Origin: Rhodococcus xishaensis
Lineage (GTDB): Bacteria > Actinomycetota > Actinomycetes > Mycobacteriales > Mycobacteriaceae
DNA: 64,000 bases
Direction of reading: 5' to 3'
Assembly (NCBI RefSeq): GCF_004011825.1
Contig: NZ_RKLO01000001.1
Coordinates: forward strand, 767,575-831,574
Of this stretch, positions 38,865 to 46,620 are shown one piece after another; within the stretch, counting starts at the first letter, position 1, and every line of letters starts with the position of its first letter. Both the position numbers and the translations under genes were made by a program. The notes beneath the pieces were generated by a model, which ran no database searches, was not told the origin of the DNA, and worked only from the letters and a program-made list of their open reading frames with translations.

Positions 38865-39917
38865 TTACAGAAGGGCCCTTCCTGTCTCGAGTTCGGCTGT
38901 GTTGGGGCCGAGTCGTTCGAGTTGACCGAGTCGGCTCCTGAGTCGTTCGATGTCGACAGGGAGATGGGCGCCGGTGGCGAGGAGGTCGAGGGGAGTGGTT
39001 GCGAGAAACACGGGGCTGACATCGCGGTCGTAGAGCACGTCGATGACGTTGGCGAATCGCTGTGCTGGTTCGCGGCCTGCCGTGGCAAGGTCAGGTACGT
39101 TGCTGATCACCCACTTCTGGAAGTCTCGGGCCAGCGCGAGGTAGTCGGCCGGGGCCGTGGTCCGCCCACAAAGGTCGGCGAATTCGATCCATAGCCATCC
39201 ATCGGCTGCGCGACGGACGTACACGGGGTGTCCTGCCGGCGCGAGCGTCATGTGTTCATGTGGATTCGGTGGATTGAGACCGAGTTGTTCGACCTGTTTC
39301 GGGGATCCGGGGCTGACCCATAGTCCGGCTGCGAACCCGGCCTCGTGACTGGAGGTGGTGCGGTAGTCGACGGGGCCGTCGACGGCGACGATGGTCAAGG
39401 TCCGTTCGATCAGTTCGATGGTGGGCACGAAGTCGTCGTGGAAGAGCGGATTGGGCAGTAAGGATTGTGGCGGGTAGTTCGAGGTCAAGATGACCCGGAT
39501 TTTCCGGTCGAGCAGCGCGGGTAGCAGTCGCGCGATGAATTTCCCGTCCGCGGGATCGTGAACGTGGAACTCGTCGAAGCACACAACGTCGAGCGTGCCG
39601 AGGAGATCACCGAGAGCCGCCGTGAGATCGTTGCGGTTCCTCCGGATAGCCAGGTGCAGGTCGTGGAAGAACTCGTGGAAGTGGATTCGCCTCTTACGGT
39701 CCGTCGGCAGCGCTTCGAAGTATGTCGCCATCAGCCAACTCTTTCCCCGACCCGCGGGCCCCCAGAGGTACAGGTTCCGATCGGCACTCGCGAGGGCGTC
39801 TACGGCTCGTCGTTGCGCATCATCGAGCGTGAATCCCAATTCCTCTGCTGCCATGACGAATACAGCGGGATCCAGCTGCAAGAAGCGGCTTGATTGTGAA
39901 GCTCGACGACTCCGCAT
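38865..39917 (-). CDS. zapE: ZapE/AFG1-family ATPase
   Basis: 350 residues; I keep ATG 39917, though ATG 39854 is an in-frame alternative. Walker A is WGPAGRGKSW, Walker B VVCFDEFHVHD, sensor LTSNYPP. IHFHEFFHDLHLAI follows the first strand, typical of the AFG1 (LACE1)/ZapE family. E. coli ZapE is a Z-ring associated ATPase, while eukaryotic AFG1 acts in mitochondrial protein quality control; the actinobacterial role is not established. The C-terminal part (FATTPLDLL-like, HLPVDIERLRSRLGQLE) matches the family. Confidence 0.9.
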   Translation of the reverse strand: MRSRRASQSSRFLQLDPAVFVMAAEELGFTLDDAQRRAVDALASADRNLYLWGPAGRGKSWLMATYFEALPTDRKRRIHFHEFFHDLHLAIRRNRNDLTAALGDLLGTLDVVCFDEFHVHDPADGKFIARLLPALLDRKIRVILTSNYPPQSLLPNPLFHDDFVPTIELIERTLTIVAVDGPVDYRTTSSHEAGFAAGLWVSPGSPKQVEQLGLNPPNPHEHMTLAPAGHPVYVRRAADGWLWIEFADLCGRTTAPADYLALARDFQKWVISNVPDLATAGREPAQRFANVIDVLYDRDVSPVFLATTPLDLLATGAHLPVDIERLRSRLGQLERLGPNTAELETGRALL

Positions 39918-39957
39918 GGCGAAACCCTACTATGGTAGCGGCTGCGGGGATTGAGAC

Positions 39958-40077
39958 ATGTCTCACCGTCGTTCACGTCGTGACCGCATCTGCGACGCCG
40001 CGTTGGATCTTGCTGCCGAGGGGGGCAACCGCGCGCTCACGCGACAGTTCCACAACTCTGATTCGATTGCCGCATAG
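39958..40077 (+). pseudogene. TetR regulator stub (N-terminal 39 residues)
   Basis: A 39-codon frame begins at ATG 39958, reads RRSRRDRICDAALDLAAEGG then NRALTRQ, and stops at TAG 40075-40077. This is the first helix and the start of the helix-turn-helix of a TetR-family regulator. The rest of the DNA-binding domain and the whole ligand domain are missing. It ends 9 bp before the metallo-hydrolase gene, where a cognate regulator would sit. I infer a gene cut short by a deletion. Confidence 0.55.
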
Positions 40078-40086
40078 GGTTGAACC

Positions 40087-40830
40087 GTGACAACCGTGGA
40101 AGAAGTAGCACCCGACGTGTTCCTTGCCGCCGGGACAGACGTGAACGTAGTGATCCTGCGGGACGGTGACGCCCTGACCCTGATCGACGGCGGCTATCCC
40201 GGGGACGTCGGCGCCGTAGAAGGTGCAATCCGCTCGCTCGGGCGAGCTCCAGAAGATATGCAGGGCATGTTGCTCACTCACGCGCACATCGATCACATGG
40301 GCGCGATCGCCGCCTTCCATGAACGCTACGGAATTCCAGTGTTCACGGACCCGACCGAAGTCGCCCATGCGCGAAGGGATTACCTCGAGCAGGCAACTGG
40401 CAAGGACTTCATCCCGATGCTGCACAAGTACGGCGTGCTGCCGTGGCTGCTCCGCATCGCCCGCGTCGGAGCAACCCGTTCGCTCTCGGTCGGCGACGCG
40501 CAGGCGTTCGCGTCGAGCGGTCCTCTCGATCTGCCTGGCGCTCCGGTCCCGGTGGCTACACACGGGCACACGTCCGGGCATAGCGCATATCACCTTCCCC
40601 AGCACGGCGTGGTCATCACCGGCGATGCACTGGTCACGGCACATCCCCTGTCGAAAGTCCGTGGTCCGCAACTACTCCCGAAGGTCTTCGACCACGGTAA
40701 GCAGGACACCGTATCGGCTCTCGACCACCTAGCCGTTCTTGACGCCGAAACAGTTGTGCCGGGCCACGGTCCGGCGGTGTTCATGCCCATCGCGGTGGCC
40801 GTCGAGCAAGCGCGTGAGCGAAGCCGGTGA
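40087..40830 (+). CDS. MBL-fold metallo-hydrolase
   Basis: 247 residues from GTG 40087. The zinc ligands of the metallo-beta-lactamase fold are present in order: THAHIDHMG (HxHxDH), HGHTSGH, TGDALV (bridging Asp) and PGHGPA. The length and simple layout fit the general glyoxalase II/quorum-quenching-like subgroup. The substrate is not readable. A truncated TetR frame lies just upstream, suggesting lost regulation. A strong hairpin follows at 40872-40913. Confidence 0.9.
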   Translation: MTTVEEVAPDVFLAAGTDVNVVILRDGDALTLIDGGYPGDVGAVEGAIRSLGRAPEDMQGMLLTHAHIDHMGAIAAFHERYGIPVFTDPTEVAHARRDYLEQATGKDFIPMLHKYGVLPWLLRIARVGATRSLSVGDAQAFASSGPLDLPGAPVPVATHGHTSGHSAYHLPQHGVVITGDALVTAHPLSKVRGPQLLPKVFDHGKQDTVSALDHLAVLDAETVVPGHGPAVFMPIAVAVEQARERSR

Positions 40831-40871
40831 GTGCCGCAGCGGACGAATCTCCTGCGCCCCCGCCCGCTGGG

Positions 40872-40913
40872 GGGTCGCCAGCTCCCTGACACCTCCTCGG
40901 GAACTGGCGACCC
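40872..40913. terminator. Bidirectional 15-bp terminator hairpin
   Basis: GGGTCGCCAGCTCCC (40872-40886) pairs with GGGAACTGGCGACCC (40899-40913) with one mismatch and a 12-base loop. It lies between the convergent ends of the metallo-hydrolase gene (40830) and the glucanase gene (40926), so it can serve both. Confidence 0.8.
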
Positions 40914-40925
40914 TCATCTAGTGGG

Positions 40926-42287
40926 CTACGACCCGAAGAACGATGCGCCGCCAGTATCAGGCGCTGGATTGCCGGGGTTCGGCTGCGGGGTGGGGGTGGG
41001 GTTCGGCTGCGGGGTCGGGGTCGGGGTCGGGGTCGGTTCCGGGGTCGGGGTGGGCTCCGGGTTCGGGGTGGGCTCCGGGGCGCCGGGCTCTTCCCCACCC
41101 CCATCACCTGGGTTCGCCGCAAACTCCGTCAGTGTGATCGTCCACGAGGTCGGGCCGTGGTCCTGGATGAACGCAGCGAAGTCGCTGACGTCGTCGAAAG
41201 CAAACCCGTATGCCTTGCCGTCGACGGTGTTCTCGTGCATCACCCGGGAGTAGTGGCTGGTGATCTCGTTCTTGTAGAAGAGCGAGGGGTCCAGGATGGG
41301 CTGATCGGCGTGGTCGAGAAGCGTCGACCGGTTGAGGGCGGAGCCCAGGATGGCGGCAACCGGCCCGGAGAGGCCGTCGTTCGGGGCAATCAGGGCGCCG
41401 TCACAGTAGAAGACGTCTCGGGTGCTCGGCTTCCTGACCGGTGCGACCCCACCGTCGAAGACAAGTTGGTCGCCCTGGACCCGACCGGTGAAGGTACGGC
41501 CGCTGAGGTGGTTGGTCACTCTCAGGTCGGTGGTGGCGTACTTGCGCCACACCTCGTTGACGTACTCGTCGTAGTAGGTGGGAGAGAACATTCCGGAGTC
41601 GATGCCGTGACCGGGCGCGATCACCCGGAAGTTGTCGCCGACGATGAGCGACGCGAATTCGGGGCGCCTTGCGAGCTCGGCAAAGATCTTCTCTCGGCCG
41701 CCGGGGATCAGGGTGCCTGTGGTCTGGGAGCGCTCTCCCTCCAACTGGATTGCCAACGGCACGCTGAACTGGTCGACCATGGAGGTGTTGCAGAACATAC
41801 CGAGGTCGTTGAGGGTGAACTCGACGAAGTCGTGTAGCACCGTGAAGGCAGGGTCGCTCTCAACCCAGCCGGCCGGGTACTGCAATGCCCGCTTGCCGGC
41901 ACCGTCGATGACCGCTCGAAACTCCAGTTCGCCGTCGATTGCGAAGTAGATTCGTCCTGACATCTGGGGGAGTGTGAAGCTCGTGTCCCCGCTGTTGGAC
42001 AGCGGAATCCCCATGTCGAGGACGCTTCCGTCAGGAGCGTCCTGGGGGACCGGTGTGAAGCCCCCGCTCGAGTTGACGAATCCTTGCTGGCCGGAGGGGT
42101 TCACCCCCGGGATGTACATCGTGATCGCGCTGTTACCAAAGGCGCCGCTGGCGTTGACCACCTTTGTGGTGAGGGTGGTTGCCGCGAACGCGCGGGGAGT
42201 CAGGGCTGGGACGAGGGACGATAGGACCGGTGACCCCAGGGCAGCCGCACCGATTGCGGATCCGAGGAAGGCTCTTCTGCTCAACAT
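40926..42287 (-). CDS. Secreted GH64 beta-1,3-glucanase with Pro/Thr tail
   Basis: Predicted to cleave beta-1,3-glucan (fungal or algal cell wall, curdlan) in the manner of laminaripentaose-producing enzymes. 453 residues from ATG 42287. The N-terminus MLSRRAFLGSAIGAAALG is a Tat-type signal (twin Arg). The thaumatin-like GH64 core spans about residues 35-400. The catalytic pair is seen as Glu156 in DFVEFTLN and Asp172 in MVDQFSVP, 16 residues apart exactly as in the Streptomyces enzyme (Glu154/Asp170). After residue 400 comes a PEPTP/PQPNP repeat tail, probably spanning the cell wall. No LPXTG sorting signal follows. No promoter was identified. Confidence 0.9.
   Translation of the reverse strand: MLSRRAFLGSAIGAAALGSPVLSSLVPALTPRAFAATTLTTKVVNASGAFGNSAITMYIPGVNPSGQQGFVNSSGGFTPVPQDAPDGSVLDMGIPLSNSGDTSFTLPQMSGRIYFAIDGELEFRAVIDGAGKRALQYPAGWVESDPAFTVLHDFVEFTLNDLGMFCNTSMVDQFSVPLAIQLEGERSQTTGTLIPGGREKIFAELARRPEFASLIVGDNFRVIAPGHGIDSGMFSPTYYDEYVNEVWRKYATTDLRVTNHLSGRTFTGRVQGDQLVFDGGVAPVRKPSTRDVFYCDGALIAPNDGLSGPVAAILGSALNRSTLLDHADQPILDPSLFYKNEITSHYSRVMHENTVDGKAYGFAFDDVSDFAAFIQDHGPTSWTITLTEFAANPGDGGGEEPGAPEPTPNPEPTPTPEPTPTPTPTPQPNPTPTPQPNPGNPAPDTGGASFFGS
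40970..41085. repeat. Low-complexity repeat encoding the Pro/Thr tail of the glucanase
   Basis: Alternating GGGGTCGGGGTC and GGTTCGGGGT units (plus-strand view) encode the PTPTPEPTP and PTPQPNP stretches. Such runs expand and contract by slippage, so the tail length is likely to differ between strains. Confidence 0.7.
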
Positions 42288-42460
42288 GAATGCACTCCGG
42301 GTTTCGAGATGTTACCGAGCTGTTATCTCGGAGGAGGCGAGTCTCACAGGCCTCGCGGAGGAGTGCAACCGAGCGGATGCTTGTTACGGATCGCGATGCG
42401 TGTCTCCGGAGGAACACCTCCATGCCGCTGCATCGAGTTCCTCCGTGCCGCGGCGTTGAC

Positions 42461-43891
42461 TCACCCGGGATGTGCGTCGCGCACGATGGACATCAGCTCC
42501 GGTAGGCTCCCGGCGTTGATCAGCTCGAGTGTCTTGTCCGCGACGAGCAGGATGCCGGTTCGGGACAGAGCACGACAGGCGTTGAGTTCGAACTTCGTGG
42601 TCAGCTCGTCGTCGGACAGGGGATTCTCGGGGCCGCCACGGTTGTGGCAGACCCGTGATTCGTGCCATTGTCCATCACGCGTCTTGACCCGAAGCACCGC
42701 CGGAAACTGGTGCGGGTACAGCTCGTTGCAGCGGTCGTCGTCGTGGCAGGTCGCCAGCGCGGCCAGTGCGAGGGTCTTCGGGTCGCGTGCCGCCTCGTCG
42801 GTGAAATCCCTGTGGCCGACACCGAGCCCGCTGCCTCCGAGGAGTGCACGCGCGACTGTGTAGGGCCCCGAGAAGGCTGCGTGATAGCCCGATTCGGGTG
42901 CCGACTTGGCCCCCGGTGGCTCTGCGATGGTGCGCAGTACCGGTGTGGGAACGCCGACGTCGATCTCGAGGATCTCGTCGGGGTCGACCCCTCGGGTACG
43001 CAGGTCTCGCGCCGCATCGATTCCGGCGTGCGTGAAGTGGTTGCAGGGGTAGGGCTTGAAGAAGATCCCCGGTAGTTCCCAGTGCTGTCCGAGGCGATCG
43101 ACAACCTTGTCGACGTCGGCACGGTCACCGCAGTAAGCGTGCAGGAAGCCGAATCGACCCTCGATGACCGTGGGCGGCCCGGTGAGGCCGTGACGTGCCA
43201 GTTGTGCTGCGCCGACACCCGAATGTGCTGCCCACCCACAGTGAGCGCGTTTGACGGTGCCTCCGGTCCGGTTGGCCTCGAGCAGACCTGCACCGAAGCT
43301 GGCGGCGATACCCATCGCGTCGGCGATACCCCCGCTGCCCAGTCCGTAGAGCGAGGCAGCTGCCGCGGCGGATCCGACCGCGCCGCAGATCGAGGTCGCG
43401 TGCAGTCCGCGCTCGAAGAACTCCGAGTTGCCGAGATCCTTGTCGTAGCCACCCATCCCGAGCCGCACCGTGATCTCGATTCCGACGCCGGCGGCATCCA
43501 GGAGGCTCGGGCCATCAGCGCCAACAGCCTCGGCGACTGCGAGTGCGGCGGGGATGACGGATGCGGACGGATGCAGCACCGACGGCAGATGGGTGTCGTC
43601 GGAATCCATCGAGTGCGCGAGGGTGCCGTTGACGAGTGCGGCCGTTGCAGCGGGGAACCTGGCGCCGGTTCCGATCGCAGTGGCCTCCTCCGTGCCGGAC
43701 CACTCACGGGCGACACCCGCGGCTGCCGTGGCGGACGGCTGTCCCAGCGCGGCAATGGAGTTCCCGAGGACGTCGAGGATTCGCCGGGCGACGTCCTTCC
43801 TCAGCTCCGGTGGCAGCCCGTGGTCCCGCGTCGTCGCGGCCAGATCGGCAAGCCTGTCGACGACGGTCTGGTGCGTGTCGCGGCGGTTCAT
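42461..43891 (-). CDS. MmgE/PrpD-family protein
   Basis: 476 residues from ATG 43891, fixed by the ATGA overlap with the cyclase gene; longer upstream frames are not needed. Family features are ALVNGTLAHSMDSDDTHLPS near residues 84-103 (active-site His/Asp region of 2-methylcitrate dehydratase and cis-aconitate decarboxylase) and VKRAHCGWAAHSGVGAAQLA. The lid region KPYPCNHFTHAGIDAARDL also matches. Members dehydrate, isomerise or decarboxylate tri- and dicarboxylates. Here the gene is last in an operon with a CitE-type lyase, so a tricarboxylate or branched dicarboxylate is plausible. It is not prpD itself, since prpB and prpC are absent. Confidence 0.88.
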   Translation of the reverse strand: MNRRDTHQTVVDRLADLAATTRDHGLPPELRKDVARRILDVLGNSIAALGQPSATAAAGVAREWSGTEEATAIGTGARFPAATAALVNGTLAHSMDSDDTHLPSVLHPSASVIPAALAVAEAVGADGPSLLDAAGVGIEITVRLGMGGYDKDLGNSEFFERGLHATSICGAVGSAAAAASLYGLGSGGIADAMGIAASFGAGLLEANRTGGTVKRAHCGWAAHSGVGAAQLARHGLTGPPTVIEGRFGFLHAYCGDRADVDKVVDRLGQHWELPGIFFKPYPCNHFTHAGIDAARDLRTRGVDPDEILEIDVGVPTPVLRTIAEPPGAKSAPESGYHAAFSGPYTVARALLGGSGLGVGHRDFTDEAARDPKTLALAALATCHDDDRCNELYPHQFPAVLRVKTRDGQWHESRVCHNRGGPENPLSDDELTTKFELNACRALSRTGILLVADKTLELINAGSLPELMSIVRDAHPG

Positions 43892-44730
43892 CGGCCGACC
43901 AACGCCACCGGGCGCACCGGTGAACCGGTTCCGCCCATGATGCGCAGTGGTGCCATTACGAACGTGAAGTCGGAGAGTCCGCGCCGCGACGCGTCCTCGA
44001 GGTTCAGGTGCTCGATGATGTGAATTCCGTTGTCCACGAGCAGTACCCGGTGCACGGGCAGTACGCTGTGACCTTTGCCGGGCGGAATGTGTTCGAACGC
44101 TGTCGTGTCGGCGCCTGCGGCGACGATTCCGGTGGCGGCGAGCCACTTCGCCGCGCCGACGTCGGCACCGGGGACGCCGTCGGTCTGGCCGAGGTAGCGC
44201 TCGGGCGTGTCGAAGTGGCGTGCCCATCCCGTGCGAATCAGCGCGACGTCGCCCTGCTCGGGTACCACACCGGCGAGGTCGGCAGCGTCGCGTAGGTCGC
44301 CCTCGGTCACTGGCTGCCCGGCGTCGAGCACGTCCACACCGTGTACCCGAGCCACGTCCAGCAGGACTCCGCGACGGATGAGGAACGGGATCGATTCGGC
44401 GCCCAGCTCCGCGAAGCGCCCACCACGCTGTGCTTCCTGTGCGTCGATACCGCCGTGCAGCTTGCCCTCGTGGCTGACGTGGGACAACGCGTCCACGTGG
44501 GTGCCGACGTGACCGCCGGTGATGATGATCTCGTTCGATGCGGAGCCGCCGTCCGACCGCACCATGTCCCCGTGCCGGCGGATCAGGGTCATGCGGAAGC
44601 CGGGGTGATTCGGTGAGCAGGGCATGCCGGTCGCGTGGGGGTGGCCGAGTTCGACGACGTCGAGTCGACTCGACGTGACGGCGTCGAGGAGGGGGTCGAC
44701 GCGCCCTGTCAAGGCAGCGTTCTCGGTCAT
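43888..44730 (-). CDS. Cyclase-family (kynurenine formamidase-like) metal hydrolase
   Basis: 280 residues from ATG 44730 with ribosome site CGAGGAGAAA. The family metal site GGHVGTHVDALSHV gives His74, His78, Asp80 and His84. HRVLLVDNGIHIIEHLNL near the C-terminus is the second conserved block. Members hydrolyse amides or cyclic amides such as N-formylkynurenine and isatin. The N-terminal ELGHPHATGMPCSPNHPGF is typical. Both ends overlap neighbouring genes by 4 bases, so expression is tightly coupled with the CitE-like lyase and the PrpD-like protein. The substrate is not known. Confidence 0.88.
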   Translation of the reverse strand: MTENAALTGRVDPLLDAVTSSRLDVVELGHPHATGMPCSPNHPGFRMTLIRRHGDMVRSDGGSASNEIIITGGHVGTHVDALSHVSHEGKLHGGIDAQEAQRGGRFAELGAESIPFLIRRGVLLDVARVHGVDVLDAGQPVTEGDLRDAADLAGVVPEQGDVALIRTGWARHFDTPERYLGQTDGVPGADVGAAKWLAATGIVAAGADTTAFEHIPPGKGHSVLPVHRVLLVDNGIHIIEHLNLEDASRRGLSDFTFVMAPLRIMGGTGSPVRPVALVGR

Positions 44731-45566
44731 GCATTTCTCCTCGGGTATTCGTATCGTTCGGCGCGCTCGAGGACGACGCGCGCGTTGGCGATGACGGCCG
44801 GGTCGATGAACCGGCCGTCGGTGTCCAGCACGGCGGATTCGCCATTGCATTCGGACCGCGTTGCACTGCCGACCACGCGCTGAGCCGCTTCGACTTCGTC
44901 GATATCGGGGGTGTAGGCGGCGTGGACCGGCGCGATCTGGCTGGGGTGCACCACCGATCGTCCGAAGAATCCATGAGTGAGTCCCTGGCGAGACGACTCG
45001 GCCAACCCGTCGAGGTCGGCGATGTTGGTCCACACGCTCTGCACCGGCGAGGCGAGTTGGGCAGCGCGCGCGGCGGCTACTGTCCAGCCGCGAGCCCACA
45101 CGAGCCCGTCGGGCCCGACTCGCAGGTCGGCGGCCAGGTCGGCCTCGCCAAGTGCGATTCCTGTGACGCGAGGGTGGCACCGAGCAAGCTCGGGGGCGTT
45201 CAGCAGACCGGCCGCGGATTCCACGAGTGCGTGAACCTCGAAGGACACCCGTTCTGCGATCGAGGCGAGTGCCGCGGGCACCTCCGCCTTTGGCACCCGA
45301 ATCCCCGCGGGCCGGGTGTCGGTGTGCATCAGCGCGTCGACCTCCTCCTCGGCGCATCCTCCGCTTCCGCCGTTGATCCGAACCCAGATCGTTCGATTCG
45401 GGTGGGTCCCGAGAGCGTCGAGCGTGTTCGCGAGGGCGTGTGTCTTCGCGTGCGCGGGAACGGCGTCCTCGAGGTCGATGACCACGGCGTCGGCGGGGCC
45501 GGCAACCGCCTTCTCGATCCGGTCCCCGCGGTGCCCCGGCACGTAGAGCCAGCTGCGGGGAGTCAT
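44727..45566 (-). CDS. CitE-like acyl-CoA lyase (HpcH/HpaI superfamily)
   Basis: 279 residues from ATG 45566, whose ATGA overlaps the IclR stop. It has the superfamily start SWLYVPGHRGDRIEKA, the Mg-binding segment VVIDLEDAVP, IWVRINGGSG, and HALVESAAGL with the conserved Glu. Free-standing CitE-like proteins cleave malyl-CoA, citramalyl-CoA or related 3-hydroxyacyl-CoA thioesters to acetyl-CoA and a 2-oxo acid. In this island a CoA-transferase is encoded on the other arm and could make such a thioester. The exact substrate is inferred only from context. Confidence 0.88.
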   Translation of the reverse strand: MTPRSWLYVPGHRGDRIEKAVAGPADAVVIDLEDAVPAHAKTHALANTLDALGTHPNRTIWVRINGGSGGCAEEEVDALMHTDTRPAGIRVPKAEVPAALASIAERVSFEVHALVESAAGLLNAPELARCHPRVTGIALGEADLAADLRVGPDGLVWARGWTVAAARAAQLASPVQSVWTNIADLDGLAESSRQGLTHGFFGRSVVHPSQIAPVHAAYTPDIDEVEAAQRVVGSATRSECNGESAVLDTDGRFIDPAVIANARVVLERAERYEYPRRNA

Positions 45567-46357
45567 TCCGCCGCCGCCGTGGTGGGGACGTCGACGGGAT
45601 ACCCGAGGTTGCGCGAGATGCGTGACGCGGCGTCCTTTGCTGCGCCCTCGTACGCGGTGCACGCCTCGGGCGTCATCCGGTAGGCGGGGCCGCAGACCGA
45701 CACCGACCCGGCGATCGTCCCGTCTGCCCCGAAGACCGGGGCCGCGATCGACCCGGCCCCCTCTTGCCGCTCACCGACGGATCGGCACACACCGCGCTCG
45801 CGCGCTTCCCGGAGCGTGTCACGGAGAACGCCCGGCTCGACGATCGTCGTCGAGGTCAGTCTTGTGAGCGGTTGGGTGAGGACGTCCTCCTGTTCGTGTT
45901 CCGGGAGGAACGCCAAGATGATTCGGCCGGACGAACCGCTGTGCAGGTCGAAGCGACGACCGAGTTCGACGGTCATCTTGATCTCCTGGTCACTTTCGAC
46001 TTGGTCGAGGTAGACCCGCCCTCCGGGGACTCGAGCGGAGACGGTGGCGGTTTCGCCGGTGACCCTCTGTAGGTCCAGGAGTGCATCGTGCGCGGCGCGG
46101 CGCAGCGGCGAAACGTCGATTGCCCGCGCGCCCAACGTCGCCGCAGCAGGACCCAGAAGGTAACGGCGCGTTGCGGTGTCGTACAGAAGCAGGCCGCACT
46201 CGACGAACGTCGTGAGGATGCGGTGCGTGACGGCTTTGGACAGGCCGGTCGAACGGGCGATCTCCGACACTCCGAGGGCCCTGGTGCGACGACCGAATTC
46301 CAGCAGAACCTCCGCTGCTCGCGCCGTCGCGACGGTTCCTCCGGTGGAGGGCTCCAT
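45563..46357 (-). CDS. IclR-family transcriptional regulator
   Basis: 264 residues from ATG 46357 with GGAGA upstream; a TTG at 46375 is possible. The N-terminal winged helix is TARAAEVLLEFGRRTRALGV then SEIARSTGLSKAVTHRIL, followed by the IclR effector domain with VESDQEIKMTVELGRRFDLH and a C-terminal SVSVCGPAYRMT. It heads the minus-strand arm and lies divergent from the flavoprotein gene. Two composite operator-like elements occupy the gap, one near each start. It most likely senses the pathway substrate or an intermediate and controls both arms. Confidence 0.92.
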   Translation of the reverse strand: MEPSTGGTVATARAAEVLLEFGRRTRALGVSEIARSTGLSKAVTHRILTTFVECGLLLYDTATRRYLLGPAAATLGARAIDVSPLRRAAHDALLDLQRVTGETATVSARVPGGRVYLDQVESDQEIKMTVELGRRFDLHSGSSGRIILAFLPEHEQEDVLTQPLTRLTSTTIVEPGVLRDTLREARERGVCRSVGERQEGAGSIAAPVFGADGTIAGSVSVCGPAYRMTPEACTAYEGAAKDAASRISRNLGYPVDVPTTAAAE

Positions 46358-46403
46358 GCTGTCTCCGTTCTCCAATCGTCCGGGAACACACTCATTGTGT
46401 GTA

Positions 46404-46558
46404 CCGCGTGGCGGAACAAATGTCTAGGGGGTTCTTACCGTGTTCTGGGCGTCTTTACGCTATCAATCCGTAGAACAGGCCTTGTGTCGCCAAGCTTAGT
46501 TGTGCATAGTGCAGTAGACCACACCAAAATGGTCCGCTAAGCGGAACGACTGGTCTAG
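46404..46558. promoter_or_regulatory. Two composite operator-like elements in the divergent IclR control region
   Basis: Element 1 (46404-46427) reads CCGC-GTG-GCGGAAC then AAATGTCTAG. Element 2 (46534-46558) reads CCGC-TAA-GCGGAAC then GACTGGTCTAG. Both combine a CCGC-N3-GCGG dyad with a downstream TG(G)TCTAG box. Element 2 also lies inside a wider dyad, TAGACCA (46515-46521) and TGGTCTA (46551-46557). One element is 46 bp from the IclR start and the other 62 bp from the flavoprotein start. IclR binding is inferred. Confidence 0.65.
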
Positions 46559-46620
46559 TGCAACGTTCGGTCTGGTGCGACTTTGGTCCGATGCGCTGGC
46601 GTGGGGCACGAGGAGGAACC

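Noticed and set aside
40970-41085. Regular repeats suggesting a CRISPR array
   Set aside because: The units are short, without spacers, and encode a Pro/Thr tail within the glucanase frame.
42461-43891. Calling the MmgE/PrpD gene 2-methylcitrate dehydratase of propionate catabolism
   Set aside because: No prpB, prpC or prpR neighbours; the genetic context points to a different pathway.
43892-44974. N-terminal extension of the PrpD-like frame up to 44974
   Set aside because: The extension is Arg/Pro-rich, overlaps the cyclase gene fully, and ATG 43891 has the ATGA overlap expected for coupling.
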